Source: Achromobacter sp. MFA1 R4 (GTDB lineage Bacteria; Pseudomonadota; Gammaproteobacteria; Burkholderiales; Burkholderiaceae_B). From it: 64,000 nt of DNA. The DNA is taken from contig NZ_LT707065.1 in assembly GCF_900156745.1 (NCBI RefSeq), forward strand, positions 620,001-684,000. Reading direction: 5' to 3'. Of this stretch, positions 50,517 through 60,777 are shown piece by piece. Every line of letters begins with the position of its first letter. Position 1 is the first letter of the stretch. Position numbers and translations under genes: made by a program. The notes beneath the pieces were generated by a model. That model searched no databases and was not told where the DNA came from. It was given only the letters and a program-made list of their open reading frames with translations.

Positions 50517-50607
50517 TTTTTGGCGCGCGGCGCCTGCGGTTCGCACGAATAGTCTGCCTCGCTCTCGCCGGTTAGCTTGTCCGATCCCCCGCCAAGGCGG
50601 TTGATTT

Positions 50608-50627
50608 ATATATCTGAACAGGTATAT
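50608..50627 (+). promoter_or_regulatory. Inverted repeat upstream of the higBA pair (putative operator)
   Basis: atatatct-gaac-aggtatat: 8-bp arms with one mismatch around a 4-base centre. It ends 2 bases before the toxin ATG and its second arm contains the AGG that may serve as ribosome binding site. This is where an antitoxin would repress its own operon. Confidence 0.55.
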
Positions 50628-50629
50628 TC

Positions 50630-50998
50630 ATGCGGACGGACCAATCCAAGTTGCTTTACTGGGAGGGCTCTTCCAGGAAGGACTTCAAGACATTCCCGCT
50701 ACCCGTGCAAAAACGCATGGGGATGGCGCTGTACACCCTCCAATGCGGCCGTTGGCCCGATGCCGCAAAGGCCATGAAAGGACTGGGGGCCGGCGTCTAC
50801 GAACTTGTCGACAATGAACGTGGCAACGCTTATCGAACCGCCTACGCAATGAAGATCGACGACGCCATCCATGTTCTTCACGCTTTTCAAAAGAAGTCCA
50901 AATCGGGCATCAGCACCCCGCAAAATGACCTCGATCTCATTTCCAGTCGGCTGAAGCGGGCAATGGCTCGCCAACACCAGACCCGGAGCTTCCCATGA
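50630..50998 (+). CDS. HigB-like / phage Gp49-like toxin
   Basis: A 122-residue RelE/HigB-superfamily protein of the Gp49-like (DUF891) type: WEGSSRKDFKTFPLPVQKRMGMALYTLQCGRWPDAAKAMKGLGAGVYELV, then YRTAYAMKIDDAIHVLHAFQKKSKSGISTP, where the AFxKK(S/T)-x-TP block is the family hallmark. Such toxins cleave mRNA on the ribosome. The last 20 residues are an extra basic tail. The stop overlaps the antitoxin start by 4 bases. Base composition is less GC-rich than the neighbours, fitting acquisition. Confidence 0.85.
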   Translation: MRTDQSKLLYWEGSSRKDFKTFPLPVQKRMGMALYTLQCGRWPDAAKAMKGLGAGVYELVDNERGNAYRTAYAMKIDDAIHVLHAFQKKSKSGISTPQNDLDLISSRLKRAMARQHQTRSFP

Positions 50999-51312
50999 CA
51001 CGCACGTCCAATCCCGGCACACGCAACGTGCTTTATGAGCTCGGCTTCGAAGACGCAGCCGAGCTGACCGCCAAGGTCCAATTGGCCATCAGGTTCAACG
51101 ACTTGATCGACGAACGCGGCCTGAACCAGCGGGAAGTCGCCGCGCTCACGGGCATGACGCAGCCCAAGGTGTCCCAGCTACGGCGGTACAAGCTGCAGAA
51201 CGTTTCCCTGGAACGGGTCATGCAGGCGCTGGTTTCCCTGGACCAGCACGTTGAAATCCGGGTACGCAAGGCGCGGCGGTCCGACGCCGCCGGTATCTCC
51301 GTCGCAGCCTGA
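50995..51312 (+). CDS. HigA-like XRE-family antitoxin
   Basis: A 105-residue helix-turn-helix protein. HTH at about 50-75: LNQREVAALTGMTQPKVSQLRRYKL, followed by VSLERVMQALVSLDQHVEIRV, typical of the higA/XRE antitoxins paired with Gp49-like toxins. It should neutralise the toxin and bind the upstream dyad. Toxin-first order and the ATGA overlap match higBA operons. Confidence 0.87.
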   Translation: MTRTSNPGTRNVLYELGFEDAAELTAKVQLAIRFNDLIDERGLNQREVAALTGMTQPKVSQLRRYKLQNVSLERVMQALVSLDQHVEIRVRKARRSDAAGISVAA

Positions 51313-51378
51313 CCCCAGCACTGTACCGACGGATTCCCCCGGCGCTGTACGGATACAGGCGCGCGCCTATTCGTTACC

Positions 51379-52065
51379 ATGCCCCTTATGAAACTCACCA
51401 TCGACCACCTCGTCATCGCCGCCGCGGACCTTGCCAGCGGCTCCGACTATGTCGCCGGCATTCTGGGCATCGCGCCGCAGGGCGGCGGCGCGCATCCGCG
51501 CATGGGCACCCATAACCGGGTGCTGGGCATGGCGGACGGCATCTATCTGGAGGTCATCGCGATCGACCCCGACGCGCCCGCGCCGTCGCGCCCCCGCTGG
51601 TTCGGGCTGGACCAGGGCGACGTGCGCGCGCGTCTCGAACAAGGGCCGTTCCTGGCCCACTGGGCTGCCCGCGTGGAGTCGCCCATGGACCTGACGCTCA
51701 TGCAGGCCGAACACCCGGACCGCCTGCCGCCGGTCATCCCCATGACGCGCGGCGACCTGCGCTGGCGCCTGACGGTGCCGGACGACGGCAGCCTGCCGGC
51801 CTGGCGCGAAGCGGGTTACGAAGCCGGCGAAGGCCTGCTGCCCACGCTCATCCAATGGGACGTCGACCAGCCGCCCGGCGCGACGCTGCCGCGCCAGCCG
51901 CTGCGCCTGCACAGACTCATCGGCTGCCATCCCCGCGCCTCGCTGCTGCGCCAGGGTCTTGCCTGGATGGGCGCGGACAGCCTGATCGACATCGAGCAGG
52001 CCGATGGCCCGCCGCGGCTCAGTGCGCACATCGAGACACCGTCCGGCATCAAAGTGCTGACGTGA
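51379..52065 (+). CDS. VOC-family (glyoxalase-like domain) protein
   Basis: A 228-residue protein beginning with a glyoxalase/VOC strand-helix pattern (LTIDHLVIAAADLASGSDYVAGILGI) and GTHNRVLGMADGIYLEVIAIDP, where His and Glu could be metal ligands. The second half has a similar but degenerate unit. The family is usually annotated as glyoxalase-like domain protein without a known reaction. MPLMKL (51379) and MKL (51388) are both possible starts. It lies 66 bases after higA and 55 before alaX. Confidence 0.82.
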   Translation: MPLMKLTIDHLVIAAADLASGSDYVAGILGIAPQGGGAHPRMGTHNRVLGMADGIYLEVIAIDPDAPAPSRPRWFGLDQGDVRARLEQGPFLAHWAARVESPMDLTLMQAEHPDRLPPVIPMTRGDLRWRLTVPDDGSLPAWREAGYEAGEGLLPTLIQWDVDQPPGATLPRQPLRLHRLIGCHPRASLLRQGLAWMGADSLIDIEQADGPPRLSAHIETPSGIKVLT

Positions 52066-52120
52066 CGCCATCCGCGCCTCTGACCCACTGACCCTCTAAC
52101 CCTCTTACCCGGAGCCCCCC

Positions 52121-52831
52121 ATGCCCGCCACCCGCAAGCGCTTCGACGACGAACCCTACCTGGACCATTGCGAAGCCACGGTGATCGCGGTCCACCCTGA
52201 CGGCGTGGAGCTGGACGAAACCGTCTGCTATGCCCGCAGCGGCGGCCAGGCGGGGGACAGCGGAACCCTCACCCTCGCCGACGGGCGCGTGCTGCCGCTG
52301 ACGGACACGGTCTACGCCGACGACCGCCAGCGCATCCTGCACGTCATCCAGGGCGACGCGGCCCCGCAGGTGGGCGAACGCGTCCTCGTTGCCATCGACT
52401 GGCCGCGCCGCCACCGCCTGATGCGCCTGCATACCTGTCTACACCTTTTGGGCGCGCTCGTGCCCGCGCCCGTCACCGGTTGCAGCATTTCGCCCGATTC
52501 CGCCCGCATCGACTTCGACCTGCCCGAGTCCACGCTCGACAAGGCCGACCTGACCGAGCGCCTGAATGCCCTGATCAACACGCGCGCGGACGTCGCCATC
52601 AACGGCATCACCCCGGAAGAACTGGCGGCGCAACCAGACCTGGTGCGCACGGTGGGCGCCGCGCCGCCCGCCGGCACGGCCGTGATCCGCATCGTCGAGG
52701 TGCCGGGCGTGGACCGCCAGCCCTGCGGGGGCACACATGTGGCCAACACCGGCGAGATCGGCGCGGTGGTCGTCACCAAGATCGAGAAAAAGAGCCGGAC
52801 CAACCGGCGCGTCGTCGTCGGCTTCGCCTGA
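52121..52831 (+). CDS. alaX: Alanyl-tRNA editing protein AlaX
   Basis: A 236-residue free-standing editing domain that hydrolyses Ser-tRNA(Ala) or Gly-tRNA(Ala). The zinc ligands are H104-x3-H108 (LHTCLH) and C202-x3-H206 (CGGTHV); the conserved ARSGGQAGDSGTL loop at about 38-50 is the tRNA-end site of AlaX. No aminoacylation domain is present. CGGAG precedes ATG 52121. Two tRNA-Ala genes lie elsewhere in the window, unlinked. Confidence 0.95.
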   Translation: MPATRKRFDDEPYLDHCEATVIAVHPDGVELDETVCYARSGGQAGDSGTLTLADGRVLPLTDTVYADDRQRILHVIQGDAAPQVGERVLVAIDWPRRHRLMRLHTCLHLLGALVPAPVTGCSISPDSARIDFDLPESTLDKADLTERLNALINTRADVAINGITPEELAAQPDLVRTVGAAPPAGTAVIRIVEVPGVDRQPCGGTHVANTGEIGAVVVTKIEKKSRTNRRVVVGFA

Positions 52832-52871
52832 GCCGGCCGGCCCGGTCACGACGGAGCCAGCCGGCGGGACG

Positions 52872-52898
52872 AAAAAAAGGCCGCGATGACGCGGCCTT
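52872..52898 (-). terminator. Terminator of the PAP2 phosphatase gene
   Basis: On the minus strand: aaggccgcg / cgcggcctt (9 bp, 4-base loop) followed by seven T, 22 bases after the PAP2 stop. Also 41 bases past alaX, where it may serve weakly in the plus direction. Confidence 0.85.
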
Positions 52899-52919
52899 GT
52901 CCGATGCCCGGGCGCGGGC

Positions 52920-53687
52920 TCAGCCCTTTTTCCACCAGCGCCACGGCGCGCGCAGCGGCCATTGGTACGCGCTGCCCAGTACGCGCGGCGCCAGGACATG
53001 CCCGACCAGCACGGCGATTCCGGCCGCGGTCATCACGTCCGACAGATAGTGGTCCAGGTTGACCACCCGGCTGATCGCCACCAGCGACGCCAGCAGCAGG
53101 AAGACCCAGCGCCAGCGCGGCGCCAGGATGCCCAGCACCACGGCCACGGAAAACGCCGCATAGGTGTGGCTGGACGGAAAGGAATTGAACTGCTGGGCGC
53201 GCGAGAAGGTCTCGCCCAGCCCGTAGATGCCTTTTTCGAAGAACAGCTCTGGGCGCGCGCGCGCCACGGTCCGCTTGAGCAGCAGCACGACCAGCCCGCC
53301 GACCGCCATCGTGGACAGCATCAGCAGGCTGCCGCGCGCCATGGCGGCATAGCTCACGCGCAGCGGATTGCGCCAGCCGCGCGCCAATCCCACCAGGCCC
53401 ACCACATAGAACGCGAGCGCCATGACGATGTAATGGCCGCTCTCGCCCAGTTCGCCCACCCATTCGAACGACTGGTCGACGCCTTCCGACACCGATTTTT
53501 GAATCCAGACCGCCAGCGGCAGGTCGATCCACAGCGCGCACGCGGTGGCCGCAAGCGCCAGCGCGGCGCCCAGCAGCGCCCAGACGGACGCCGGATAGGG
53601 ATTGCGGAATTTATCCTGGACAGCGGAACCGGACCCGCCATCGAGGGACGGAGCGGCTACCGGAGGCGTGAAGCGATTGGAATTCAT
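52920..53687 (-). CDS. PAP2-family membrane phosphatase
   Basis: A 255-residue six-helix membrane protein with the three PAP2 motifs: K138-RTVARARP146, P171-SSH174 and S206-R...H213-x3-D217. The active site faces the periplasm. Likely substrates are undecaprenyl pyrophosphate, phosphatidylglycerophosphate or other lipid phosphates. In motif two the usual PSGH reads PSSH, common in this family. Divergent from miaB. Confidence 0.92.
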   Translation of the reverse strand: MNSNRFTPPVAAPSLDGGSGSAVQDKFRNPYPASVWALLGAALALAATACALWIDLPLAVWIQKSVSEGVDQSFEWVGELGESGHYIVMALAFYVVGLVGLARGWRNPLRVSYAAMARGSLLMLSTMAVGGLVVLLLKRTVARARPELFFEKGIYGLGETFSRAQQFNSFPSSHTYAAFSVAVVLGILAPRWRWVFLLLASLVAISRVVNLDHYLSDVMTAAGIAVLVGHVLAPRVLGSAYQWPLRAPWRWWKKG

Positions 53688-53856
53688 CGGTGCCGCTCGG
53701 GAGAAAAAGAAATTTTACCGGCGCTGGGCGGGGCGCGGACCGCTATCGTAACGGCCAATGCGCACCGGGCCAAGAAACAATTTCCGGCCAAGGGTTAAAA
53801 TTCGCGCTTTCCCATCCTTCCAGCCCCCGGGATCTACACCCGTCACGGCGACCACC

Positions 53857-55311
53857 ATGCAAGAAACCTCCCTCAAGCGCGCGGGCAATGTCCCAGGCAA
53901 CCCCCGCGACGGCGGCTCCCCCGCCCTGCCTTCGGCCACTTCCGGCGCCGGCTCCCCTCGCAAGCTGTACATCCGCACCTTCGGTTGCCAGATGAACGAG
54001 TACGACTCGGACAAGATGGCCGACGTGCTGCGCGAGGACCAGGGCGGGCTCGAGCTCACCGACAACCCCGAAGAGGCGGACGTCATCCTGTTCAACACCT
54101 GTTCGGTGCGCGAAAAGGCGCAGGAAAAGGTGTTCTCGGACCTGGGCCGCGTGCAGCACCTGAAGAAGACCAACCCCAATCTCGTGATCGGCGTGGGCGG
54201 ATGCGTCGCCAGCCAGGAAGGCGAAGCCATCGTCAAGCGCGCGCCCTACGTCGACGTGGTGTTCGGACCGCAGACGCTGCACCGCCTGCCCGACCTGATC
54301 AAGCGCCGCCGCGACGAAGGGCGCTCGCAGGTGGACATCAGCTTCCCCGAGATCGAAAAATTCGACAACATGCCGCCCCCGCGCGTCGAGGGCGCCACGG
54401 CGTTCGTCTCCATCATGGAAGGCTGCAGCAAGTACTGCAGCTTCTGTGTCGTGCCCTACACGCGCGGCGAGGAAGTCTCGCGCCCGTTCGACGACGTGCT
54501 CATCGAAGTGGCGGACCTGGCCGACCAGGGCGTCAAGGAAGTGACGCTGCTCGGCCAGAACGTGAACGCCTACCGCGGCCGCATGACCGACAGCGACGAG
54601 ATCGCCGACTTCGCGATGCTGCTCGAATACGTGCACGAGATCCCCGGCATCGAGCGCATCCGCTACACCACGTCGCATCCCAAGGAAATGACCCAGCGCA
54701 TGGTGGATGCCTATGCCCGCCTGCCCAAGCTGGTGTCCTTCCTGCATTTGCCCGTGCAGGCCGGCAGCGACCGCGTGCTGGCCGCCATGAAGCGCGGCTA
54801 CACCACGCTCGAATTCAAGTCCGTCGTGCGCCGCCTGCGCGCCGCGCGCCCCAACCTGACGCTGTCGTCGGACTTCATCGTGGGCTTTCCCGGCGAAACC
54901 GAGGAAGACTTCGAAAAGACGATGAAACTGATCCAGGACGTCGGCTTCGACACCTCGTTCTCGTTCGTCTACTCGCGGCGTCCGGGCACGCCCGCCGCCG
55001 ACCTCGCCGACGACACCCCGCAGGACGTCAAGCTGCGCCGCCTGCAGCGCCTGCAGGCCCTCATCAACGAGCAAGCCGCCGCCATCGCCCGCAACATGGT
55101 CGGCACGCGCCAGCGCCTGCTGGTGGAAGGCCCCTCGCGCCGCGACCCGAACGAACTCATGGGCCGCACCGAGAACAACCGCATCGTGAACTTCCCCGCC
55201 CCCGCGCGGCTCATCGGACAAATGGTCGACGTCATCATCACCGAGGCGCACACGAATTCGCTGCGCGCCCGCGTGGCCGACATCGACCGCACTTCGCAAG
55301 AGGCTGAATGA
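53857..55311 (+). CDS. miaB: tRNA-2-methylthio-N6-dimethylallyladenosine synthase MiaB
   Basis: A 484-residue radical-SAM methylthiotransferase acting on A37 of tRNAs reading U-initial codons. N-terminal UPF0004 domain has [27 protein letters not shown] and GGCVASQEG (cluster cysteines); the radical-SAM cysteines are C190, C194 and C197 (CSKYCSFC); a TRAM domain ends the protein ([25 protein letters not shown]). ATG 53857 is used; it leaves a Ser/Pro-rich leader of about 35 residues before the first domain. First gene of miaB-phoH-ybeY-corC-lnt. Confidence 0.97.
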   Translation: MQETSLKRAGNVPGNPRDGGSPALPSATSGAGSPRKLYIRTFGCQMNEYDSDKMADVLREDQGGLELTDNPEEADVILFNTCSVREKAQEKVFSDLGRVQHLKKTNPNLVIGVGGCVASQEGEAIVKRAPYVDVVFGPQTLHRLPDLIKRRRDEGRSQVDISFPEIEKFDNMPPPRVEGATAFVSIMEGCSKYCSFCVVPYTRGEEVSRPFDDVLIEVADLADQGVKEVTLLGQNVNAYRGRMTDSDEIADFAMLLEYVHEIPGIERIRYTTSHPKEMTQRMVDAYARLPKLVSFLHLPVQAGSDRVLAAMKRGYTTLEFKSVVRRLRAARPNLTLSSDFIVGFPGETEEDFEKTMKLIQDVGFDTSFSFVYSRRPGTPAADLADDTPQDVKLRRLQRLQALINEQAAAIARNMVGTRQRLLVEGPSRRDPNELMGRTENNRIVNFPAPARLIGQMVDVIITEAHTNSLRARVADIDRTSQEAE

Positions 55312-56333
55312 CCACACCCCGTTCCCGCGCGCGTCGCAGCATGCCCGTCATCGTCACCCTGGACGGCGACAACACCCACCTGGCCAATCTCTGCGGCCCG
55401 CTGGACGAAAACCTGCGGCAACTTGCCGATGGCATGAACGTCAAGCTGTCGCGCCGCGGCAGCCGCGTCACGATCGAAGGCGAACTGGCCGAACTGGCCG
55501 GCCGCATCCTGCGCCGCTTTCACGAACAGGCCGTGCACCGCTCGCTGTCCATCGACGACATCCAGTTGGGGCTCGTCGAGATCGGCGTGGGCCGCCAGGA
55601 AGAAAAGCTCAAGGAAGAACAGGCCCAGGAACTGGACGCCCTGCCCGCCCTGGACGACGAAAGCGACGGCATCGCGCTGCGCACCAAGCGCAGCGACCTG
55701 CGCCCGCGCACCCCGCGCCAGCGCGACTACCTGAACAACATCCTCAAGCACGACATCACGTTCGGCGTCGGCCCCGCCGGCACGGGCAAGACCTGGCTGG
55801 CCGTGGCCTGCGCCATCGACGCGATGGAGCGCGACACGGTGCAACGCCTGGTGCTGACCCGCCCCGCCGTCGAGGCCGGCGAGCGCCTGGGCTTTCTGCC
55901 GGGCGACCTGGCGCAGAAGGTCGATCCGTACCTGCGTCCGCTCTATGACGCGCTGTACGACCTGATGGGCTTCGAAAAGGTCCAGCGCCTCTTCGAAAAG
56001 CAGACCATCGAGATCGCCCCGCTGGCCTACATGCGCGGCCGCACGCTGAACCACGCCTTCGTCATCCTGGACGAGGCGCAGAACACCACGCCCGAGCAGA
56101 TGAAGATGTTCCTGACCCGGATCGGCTTCGGCAGCAAGGCGGTCATCACCGGCGACCCGTCGCAGGTCGACCTGCCGCGTGGGCAGGACAGCGGCCTGGC
56201 GCACGCGGTGAAGGTGCTGCATGACGTCCAGGGCATCGCCACCACCCGTTTCACCAGCCGCGATGTCGTGCGCCACCCGCTGGTCGCTCGCATCGTCGAC
56301 GCCTACGACCGCGCCGCCGAAGATGAAGCCTGA
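55308..56333 (+). CDS. ybeZ: PhoH-family ATPase (YbeZ)
   Basis: A 341-residue PhoH-like NTPase: an N-terminal KH-like segment, then the ATPase core with Walker A GPAGTGKT at 155-162 and Walker [22 protein letters not shown]. YbeZ works with YbeY in rRNA maturation and quality control. The start overlaps miaB by 4 bases and the end overlaps ybeY by 11. Confidence 0.95.
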   Translation: MTTPRSRARRSMPVIVTLDGDNTHLANLCGPLDENLRQLADGMNVKLSRRGSRVTIEGELAELAGRILRRFHEQAVHRSLSIDDIQLGLVEIGVGRQEEKLKEEQAQELDALPALDDESDGIALRTKRSDLRPRTPRQRDYLNNILKHDITFGVGPAGTGKTWLAVACAIDAMERDTVQRLVLTRPAVEAGERLGFLPGDLAQKVDPYLRPLYDALYDLMGFEKVQRLFEKQTIEIAPLAYMRGRTLNHAFVILDEAQNTTPEQMKMFLTRIGFGSKAVITGDPSQVDLPRGQDSGLAHAVKVLHDVQGIATTRFTSRDVVRHPLVARIVDAYDRAAEDEA

Positions 56334-56796
56334 GCTGTCCCTGTCCGTCCAGTATGGGGTCGAGGAAGCCCGCCTGCCCCGCTGGCGCCTGCGGCGCTGG
56401 GCCGAACGCGCGCTGGCCGGCGCCTTCGAGGACGGCCTGATCGATTTCAAGGCCGCCGAGCTCAGCCTGCGGCTGGTCGGCGCGGCCGAAGGCCGGCGCC
56501 TGAACCGCGACTTCCGCGGCCGCGACTACGCCACCAATGTGCTCACGTTCGAGTACGGCGTGGACCCGCTGGGCGTGGCCCGTGGCGACATTGTCATGTG
56601 CGTGCCCGTGCTGGTGCGCGAGGCGCGCGAACAGCGCAAGGCGCTCCTGGACCACGCCGCCCACCTGACCCTGCACGGGGTCCTGCATTCGCTGGGCTAC
56701 GACCACATCAAGGCGCACGACGCCAAGCGCATGGAAGCCCTGGAAACCGCGATCCTGGCGCAGATGGGCATCGCCGACCCCTACCTGGCGGCCTGA
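56323..56796 (+). CDS. ybeY: Endoribonuclease YbeY
   Basis: A 157-residue UPF0054 metalloprotein. The zinc signature is H-x3-H-x5-H in LTLHGVLHSLGYDH, with NRDFRGRDYATNVLTF upstream. It processes the 3' end of 16S rRNA. Start ATG 56323 lies within the last codons of ybeZ, a normal arrangement. Confidence 0.96.
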   Translation: MKPELSLSVQYGVEEARLPRWRLRRWAERALAGAFEDGLIDFKAAELSLRLVGAAEGRRLNRDFRGRDYATNVLTFEYGVDPLGVARGDIVMCVPVLVREAREQRKALLDHAAHLTLHGVLHSLGYDHIKAHDAKRMEALETAILAQMGIADPYLAA

Positions 56797-56950
56797 CGCC
56801 GGGCCCTCGGGTCAACCCTGAGAAATTACCGGAAAATGGCGTGCAGCAAGGCGCAGATCGCGTCCATTGCACCCATTTTCGGCGGTGGCGTTACAAATTG
56901 CAGGCCAGTTTCGGTTATGCTGGCTCCTCCACAACTTGTCCTCCCGGACG

Positions 56951-57841
56951 ATGTCTGACCCTTACCCTGCTCCTGAAGCGACGCCCGGTCGCTCTGCCAA
57001 ACCCGCCACCAAATCCCTCCTAGACCGCCTGCTTTCCCTCGTGCGCCGAGAGCCCGAGGACCGCGAAGGCATCAAGGCCATTCTGGAAGCCGCGCACGAA
57101 CGCGACCTGCTCGACGCGGAGTCGTACAAGATGATCAAGGGCGCGCTGGCCGTGTCCGAGGGCACCGTCGGCGACATCATGGTTCCGCGCTCGCGCATGG
57201 ACCTGCTCGATGTCACGCAGCCCATCCCCTACCTGGTGGCCACGGTGATCGAGACCGCGCATTCGCGGTTCCCCGTGTACGAAGGCGACCGCGACAACAT
57301 CATCGGCATCCTGCTCGCCAAGGACCTGCTGCGCTGCATGCTGGAACCCAACATCGAATTGCGCACGCTGGTACGTCCCGCCGTCTTCATCCCCGAATCC
57401 AAGCGCCTGAACGTGCTGCTGCACGAGTTCCGCGCCAGCCGCAACCACCAGGCCATCGTCATCGACGAGCACGGCGGCATTTCCGGCCTGGTCACGATGG
57501 AAGACGTGCTGGAGCAGATCGTCGGCGACATCGAAGACGAATTCGACGAAACCGAGGAAGACTCCATCTTCCCGGAAGGCGACAACCAGTGGCGCGTGCT
57601 CGCGGCCACCGACATCTCGCACTTCAATGACGTGTTCGGCTGCCAACTGCCTGACGACGAATACGACAGCGTCGGCGGCTGGATGGGCGGACAGCTCGGC
57701 CGCATCCCGCGCCGCGGCGACCATGCCGATGTCGACGGCCTGCGCCTCGAAGTGGCCCGCGGCGACGCCCGCCGGGCCATCTGGCTGCGCGTCAAGCGCA
57801 TCGCCGCCCCCCAATCCGCAGCATCCGCCCCCGACGCATGA
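56951..57841 (+). CDS. corC: CorC/HlyC-family CBS-domain protein
   Basis: A 296-residue cytoplasmic protein: a short linker (to about 60), two CBS domains ([14 protein letters not shown] ... [68 protein letters not shown]) and a C-terminal CorC_HlyC domain. Implicated in Mg/Co efflux together with membrane CNNM proteins. ATG 56951 begins MSDPYPAPE; an upstream frame is not supported. It overlaps lnt by 4 bases. Confidence 0.94.
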   Translation: MSDPYPAPEATPGRSAKPATKSLLDRLLSLVRREPEDREGIKAILEAAHERDLLDAESYKMIKGALAVSEGTVGDIMVPRSRMDLLDVTQPIPYLVATVIETAHSRFPVYEGDRDNIIGILLAKDLLRCMLEPNIELRTLVRPAVFIPESKRLNVLLHEFRASRNHQAIVIDEHGGISGLVTMEDVLEQIVGDIEDEFDETEEDSIFPEGDNQWRVLAATDISHFNDVFGCQLPDDEYDSVGGWMGGQLGRIPRRGDHADVDGLRLEVARGDARRAIWLRVKRIAAPQSAASAPDA

Positions 57842-59466
57842 CCCAACCCCCGCGCGGCCGACTCCTGCGCGGCGCCGCCGGCCTCGTGCTGGCGGGCGCC
57901 GTCCACGCCCTCACCTTTGCCCCCGGCCCGCTGCCCGGCTGGGCGCTGGCGTTCACCCAGGTCGTGGCGCTGGCCATCCTGGCCCGGGTCACGCTGTACG
58001 CGCCCTCGGCCAGGCAGGCCTGGCTGCGCGGCTGGCTATTCAGCTTTGCCAGCTACGCGCTGGGCCTGTACTGGATCTTCATCAGCCTGCACCGCTACGG
58101 CGACCTGGCCGCCCCGCTGGCGGTGGCCGCGGTGCTGGCGCTGTCCGCGTTTCTCGCGCTCTTTCCCGCCACGGCCAATGCGCTGGCGCGCCGCTACGCC
58201 CCGCTGGCCGCCGACTCGGCGCCCTCCCGCATCCTGTCCGCCACGCTCGCCTGGGCGGCCATGTGGGCCGCGTTCGAATGGCTGCGCGCGGTGCTCCTGA
58301 CCGGATTCCCGTGGCTGAACATCGGCTACGCGCAGGTCGACAGCCCCATCGCGGGCTGGGCGCCGCTGCTCGGCGTGCACGGCATGGCGTTCCTGGCCGC
58401 GTTCGTCGCGGCGGCCATCGCCAGCCTGTGGCAGCCCGCCCGCAAGGCCGCCATGGGGCCGCGCCACGCGCTGGCCGCCGGCGTCGCGGTCGCGCTGGCG
58501 GCGGCGGGCTGGCCCCTGTCCCGCATCGACTGGTCGGCGCCCGTCGGCGACCCGCTCAACGTGCGGCTGGTCCAGGGCAACATCGGGCAGTCCCAGAAAT
58601 TCGATCCCGCGCTGCTGGAGCAGAGCGTGCGACGGCACCTGGAGCTGACGGCCATGCCGCCCGCGCCCGGCGTGCCCGCGCCCCAGTTGGTGATCCTGCC
58701 GGAAACCGTGCTGCCCATCTTCCAGGACCAACTCGACCCGCGCGTCTGGGAAGTCTGGCGCGACCTGGCCCGGCAGCGCAACACGGTCATCGCCATGGGC
58801 GTGCCGCTGCACGACCGCGTCGACGGCCGCGAACGCTACACCAACAGCGTCATCGGCTTCGATGGCGCGACGCCCATCGAACAGCTCGTGGCCGGCAACA
58901 CCGCCATGCGCTACGACAAGCGCCACCTGGTGCCGTGGGGCGAATACGTGCCGCCGGGCTTTCACTGGTTCGTCGACATGCTGAACATCCCGCTGGGCGA
59001 CTTCGACCGCGGCCGCGAGCGACAGACGCCCTTTGCCGTGGGTGGCCAGCATATCGCGTTCAACATCTGCTACGAAGACCTCTTCGGCCCCGACCTGCTG
59101 CCCGCGCTGCAGCCCGGTCCCAATGGCGAGCCCGGCGCGACCATCCTGGTCAACGTCAGCAACCTGGGCTGGTTCGGCGATAGCTGGGCCCTGCGCCAGC
59201 ATCTGCAGATCGGGCGCCTGCGCACCATGGAAACCGCGCGTCCCATGCTGACCGCCACCAACACGGGCGTCACCGCCGCGATCGACGCCAAGGGCCGCGT
59301 CGCCGCGCAGCTTGCCACGCACCAGGCGGGCGTGCTGCCCGTGTCCGTGCAGGGCATGACGGGGCTCACGCCCTATGCGCGTTTCGGCGACAAGACCGCG
59401 CTGGCCTTGATCGGCCTGGCGCTCATCGCCGCGGTGGGCAGCGCCCGCCGCCCGCGCCGCGGCTGA
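57838..59466 (+). CDS. lnt: Apolipoprotein N-acyltransferase
   Basis: A 542-residue protein: about seven membrane helices plus a periplasmic nitrilase domain. The Glu-Lys-Cys triad is E289 (ILPETVLP), K361 ([14 protein letters not shown]) and C411 (NICYEDLF). It adds the third acyl chain to lipoproteins. corC-lnt overlap is conserved in proteobacteria. Confidence 0.96.
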   Translation: MTQPPRGRLLRGAAGLVLAGAVHALTFAPGPLPGWALAFTQVVALAILARVTLYAPSARQAWLRGWLFSFASYALGLYWIFISLHRYGDLAAPLAVAAVLALSAFLALFPATANALARRYAPLAADSAPSRILSATLAWAAMWAAFEWLRAVLLTGFPWLNIGYAQVDSPIAGWAPLLGVHGMAFLAAFVAAAIASLWQPARKAAMGPRHALAAGVAVALAAAGWPLSRIDWSAPVGDPLNVRLVQGNIGQSQKFDPALLEQSVRRHLELTAMPPAPGVPAPQLVILPETVLPIFQDQLDPRVWEVWRDLARQRNTVIAMGVPLHDRVDGRERYTNSVIGFDGATPIEQLVAGNTAMRYDKRHLVPWGEYVPPGFHWFVDMLNIPLGDFDRGRERQTPFAVGGQHIAFNICYEDLFGPDLLPALQPGPNGEPGATILVNVSNLGWFGDSWALRQHLQIGRLRTMETARPMLTATNTGVTAAIDAKGRVAAQLATHQAGVLPVSVQGMTGLTPYARFGDKTALALIGLALIAAVGSARRPRRG

Positions 59467-59472
59467 TCGCGC

Positions 59473-60525
59473 TCACGCAAACAGGTTCGCGGGCAGCGAA
59501 CCTGTTTCGTCGGGCGGCCGCAGCGGTCCGCTGCCCGCCCCGGTCAGTTCGATGGCGTCCGCGATGGCCTGCATATCGTCGGCATCCAGTTCCAGTTCCG
59601 CCGCGCCAATCAACCCGTCCACCTGCGAAGCGCTGCGCGCGCCCAGAATGGCGCCCGTCACGCCCGGCCACGCCAGCGTCCACGCCGCCGCGGCGGCGGC
59701 CACCGTCGCGCCATGCCGCTCGGCAATGGGCTTGAAGGCGTCGGCCAGCGCCAGATTGCGCTCCAGGTCCGGCGACCGGAAATCCGGGTGGCGCGCCCGC
59801 CAGTCGTCCGGCGGCAAGGCCCGCGCGCGCTGTACGCTGAACGTGCCGGTCAACAGGCCGGAATGCATCGGGCTGTAGACGATCACGCCGGTGCCGTTCG
59901 CCGCGCACCAGGGAATCAGATCGCTGGCGGCGGTCCGCTGGATGGCGGAAAACGGCGGCTGCAGCGTGTCCACGTGCCCCAGGTATTCGGCAGCCCGCAA
60001 TTGCGCCAGGTTGTGGTTCGACAGCCCGATCGCCCTCACCTTCCCGGCCTGCTTCAGGTCCAGCAACTCCTGCCAATACGCCTCCAGCGGCGTGCCGTCA
60101 CCCGCCGGCCAATGCATCTGGTAGAGGTCGATACGCTCGACGCCCAGCCGCCGCAGCGACCCTTCAAGCTCGCGGCGGATGCTGGACGGCGCGCCGGTAC
60201 GCCGCGGCGGCGCCAGCGGTTGCTCCGGCGACCAGGTCAGACCGCACTTGGTGAAGACATAGGGCCGATCACCCCGCGGCATCTGCGCCAGCGCCTGGCG
60301 CACGATGTCCTCGGCGTGGCCCAACCCATACACGGCCGCCGTATCGATCCAGTTGATGCCCCGGTCGACCGCGTGCCGGATCGCCTCGATGGATTCGCTA
60401 TCGTCCTGCGCGCCCCACCCCACCGCCCAGCCGTTGCCGCCCATGGCCCAGGCGCCCAGGCCGATACGCGTGATCGCCATGCCCGTGCGGCCCAGGGGCA
60501 CGGTTGGAAAGGAGGTGCTGCTCAT
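59473..60525 (-). CDS. Aldo/keto reductase
   Basis: A 350-residue (alpha/beta)8 AKR, NADPH-dependent. Catalytic tetrad: D61, Y66 (DTAAVYGLGHAED), K93 (VFTKCG) and H138 (YQMHWP). NADP contacts: GLSNHNLAQL, IVYSPMHSGLLTG and the C-terminal GAILGARSASQVDGLI. Resembles the YajO/YeaE-type general aldehyde reductases; the substrate is unknown. Convergent with lnt. Confidence 0.9.
   Translation of the reverse strand: MSSTSFPTVPLGRTGMAITRIGLGAWAMGGNGWAVGWGAQDDSESIEAIRHAVDRGINWIDTAAVYGLGHAEDIVRQALAQMPRGDRPYVFTKCGLTWSPEQPLAPPRRTGAPSSIRRELEGSLRRLGVERIDLYQMHWPAGDGTPLEAYWQELLDLKQAGKVRAIGLSNHNLAQLRAAEYLGHVDTLQPPFSAIQRTAASDLIPWCAANGTGVIVYSPMHSGLLTGTFSVQRARALPPDDWRARHPDFRSPDLERNLALADAFKPIAERHGATVAAAAAAWTLAWPGVTGAILGARSASQVDGLIGAAELELDADDMQAIADAIELTGAGSGPLRPPDETGSLPANLFA
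59480..59506 (+). terminator. Hairpin in the 3' end of the aldo/keto reductase gene, after lnt
   Basis: Perfect 11-bp stem aacaggttcgc / gcgaacctgtt, loop gggca, 13 bases past the lnt stop. It lies within the codons for the last residues of the convergent gene. No T-run; possibly a bidirectional end. Confidence 0.5.
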
Positions 60526-60535
60526 GAAGAGGCGC

Positions 60536-60730
60536 TCATGGAAAGATGCTCATGGGGTTTCCCTGCCGATGCGCGGCGGCCATCCCGCGTGCAAAAAAAA
60601 CCGGCAGGCCAACAAAATTTTTCCACTCACGATAGCACTCGCACAAGCCTTTGATTTTGTTGATTTCTGCACCAATGCGCCGCTGCAATCGGCGCCCGCC
60701 GCGCTCGTAAAACGGCTCCAAAATGCCCAT
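60536..60730 (-). CDS. Possible small hypothetical protein
   Basis: A 64-residue frame (MGILEPFYERGGRRLQRRIG...) with GAGGG about 5 bases before ATG 60730. It is basic, has two cysteines and a short hydrophobic stretch (FVGLPVFFA). No family was recognised and codon use is not like the GC-rich neighbours. It starts close to the aldo/keto reductase promoter. It could equally be non-coding; recorded because the ribosome binding site is good. Confidence 0.3.
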   Translation of the reverse strand: MGILEPFYERGGRRLQRRIGAEINKIKGLCECYREWKNFVGLPVFFARGMAAAHRQGNPMSIFP

Positions 60731-60777
60731 CGAACCCTCTTTTTTCACAACTTTTTTGCTTTTTGCCGTGAAGCGAC

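Noticed and set aside
50608-50627. LexA (SOS) box before the toxin gene
   Set aside because: The dyad lacks the CTGT-N8-ACAG spacing; it fits an antitoxin operator better.
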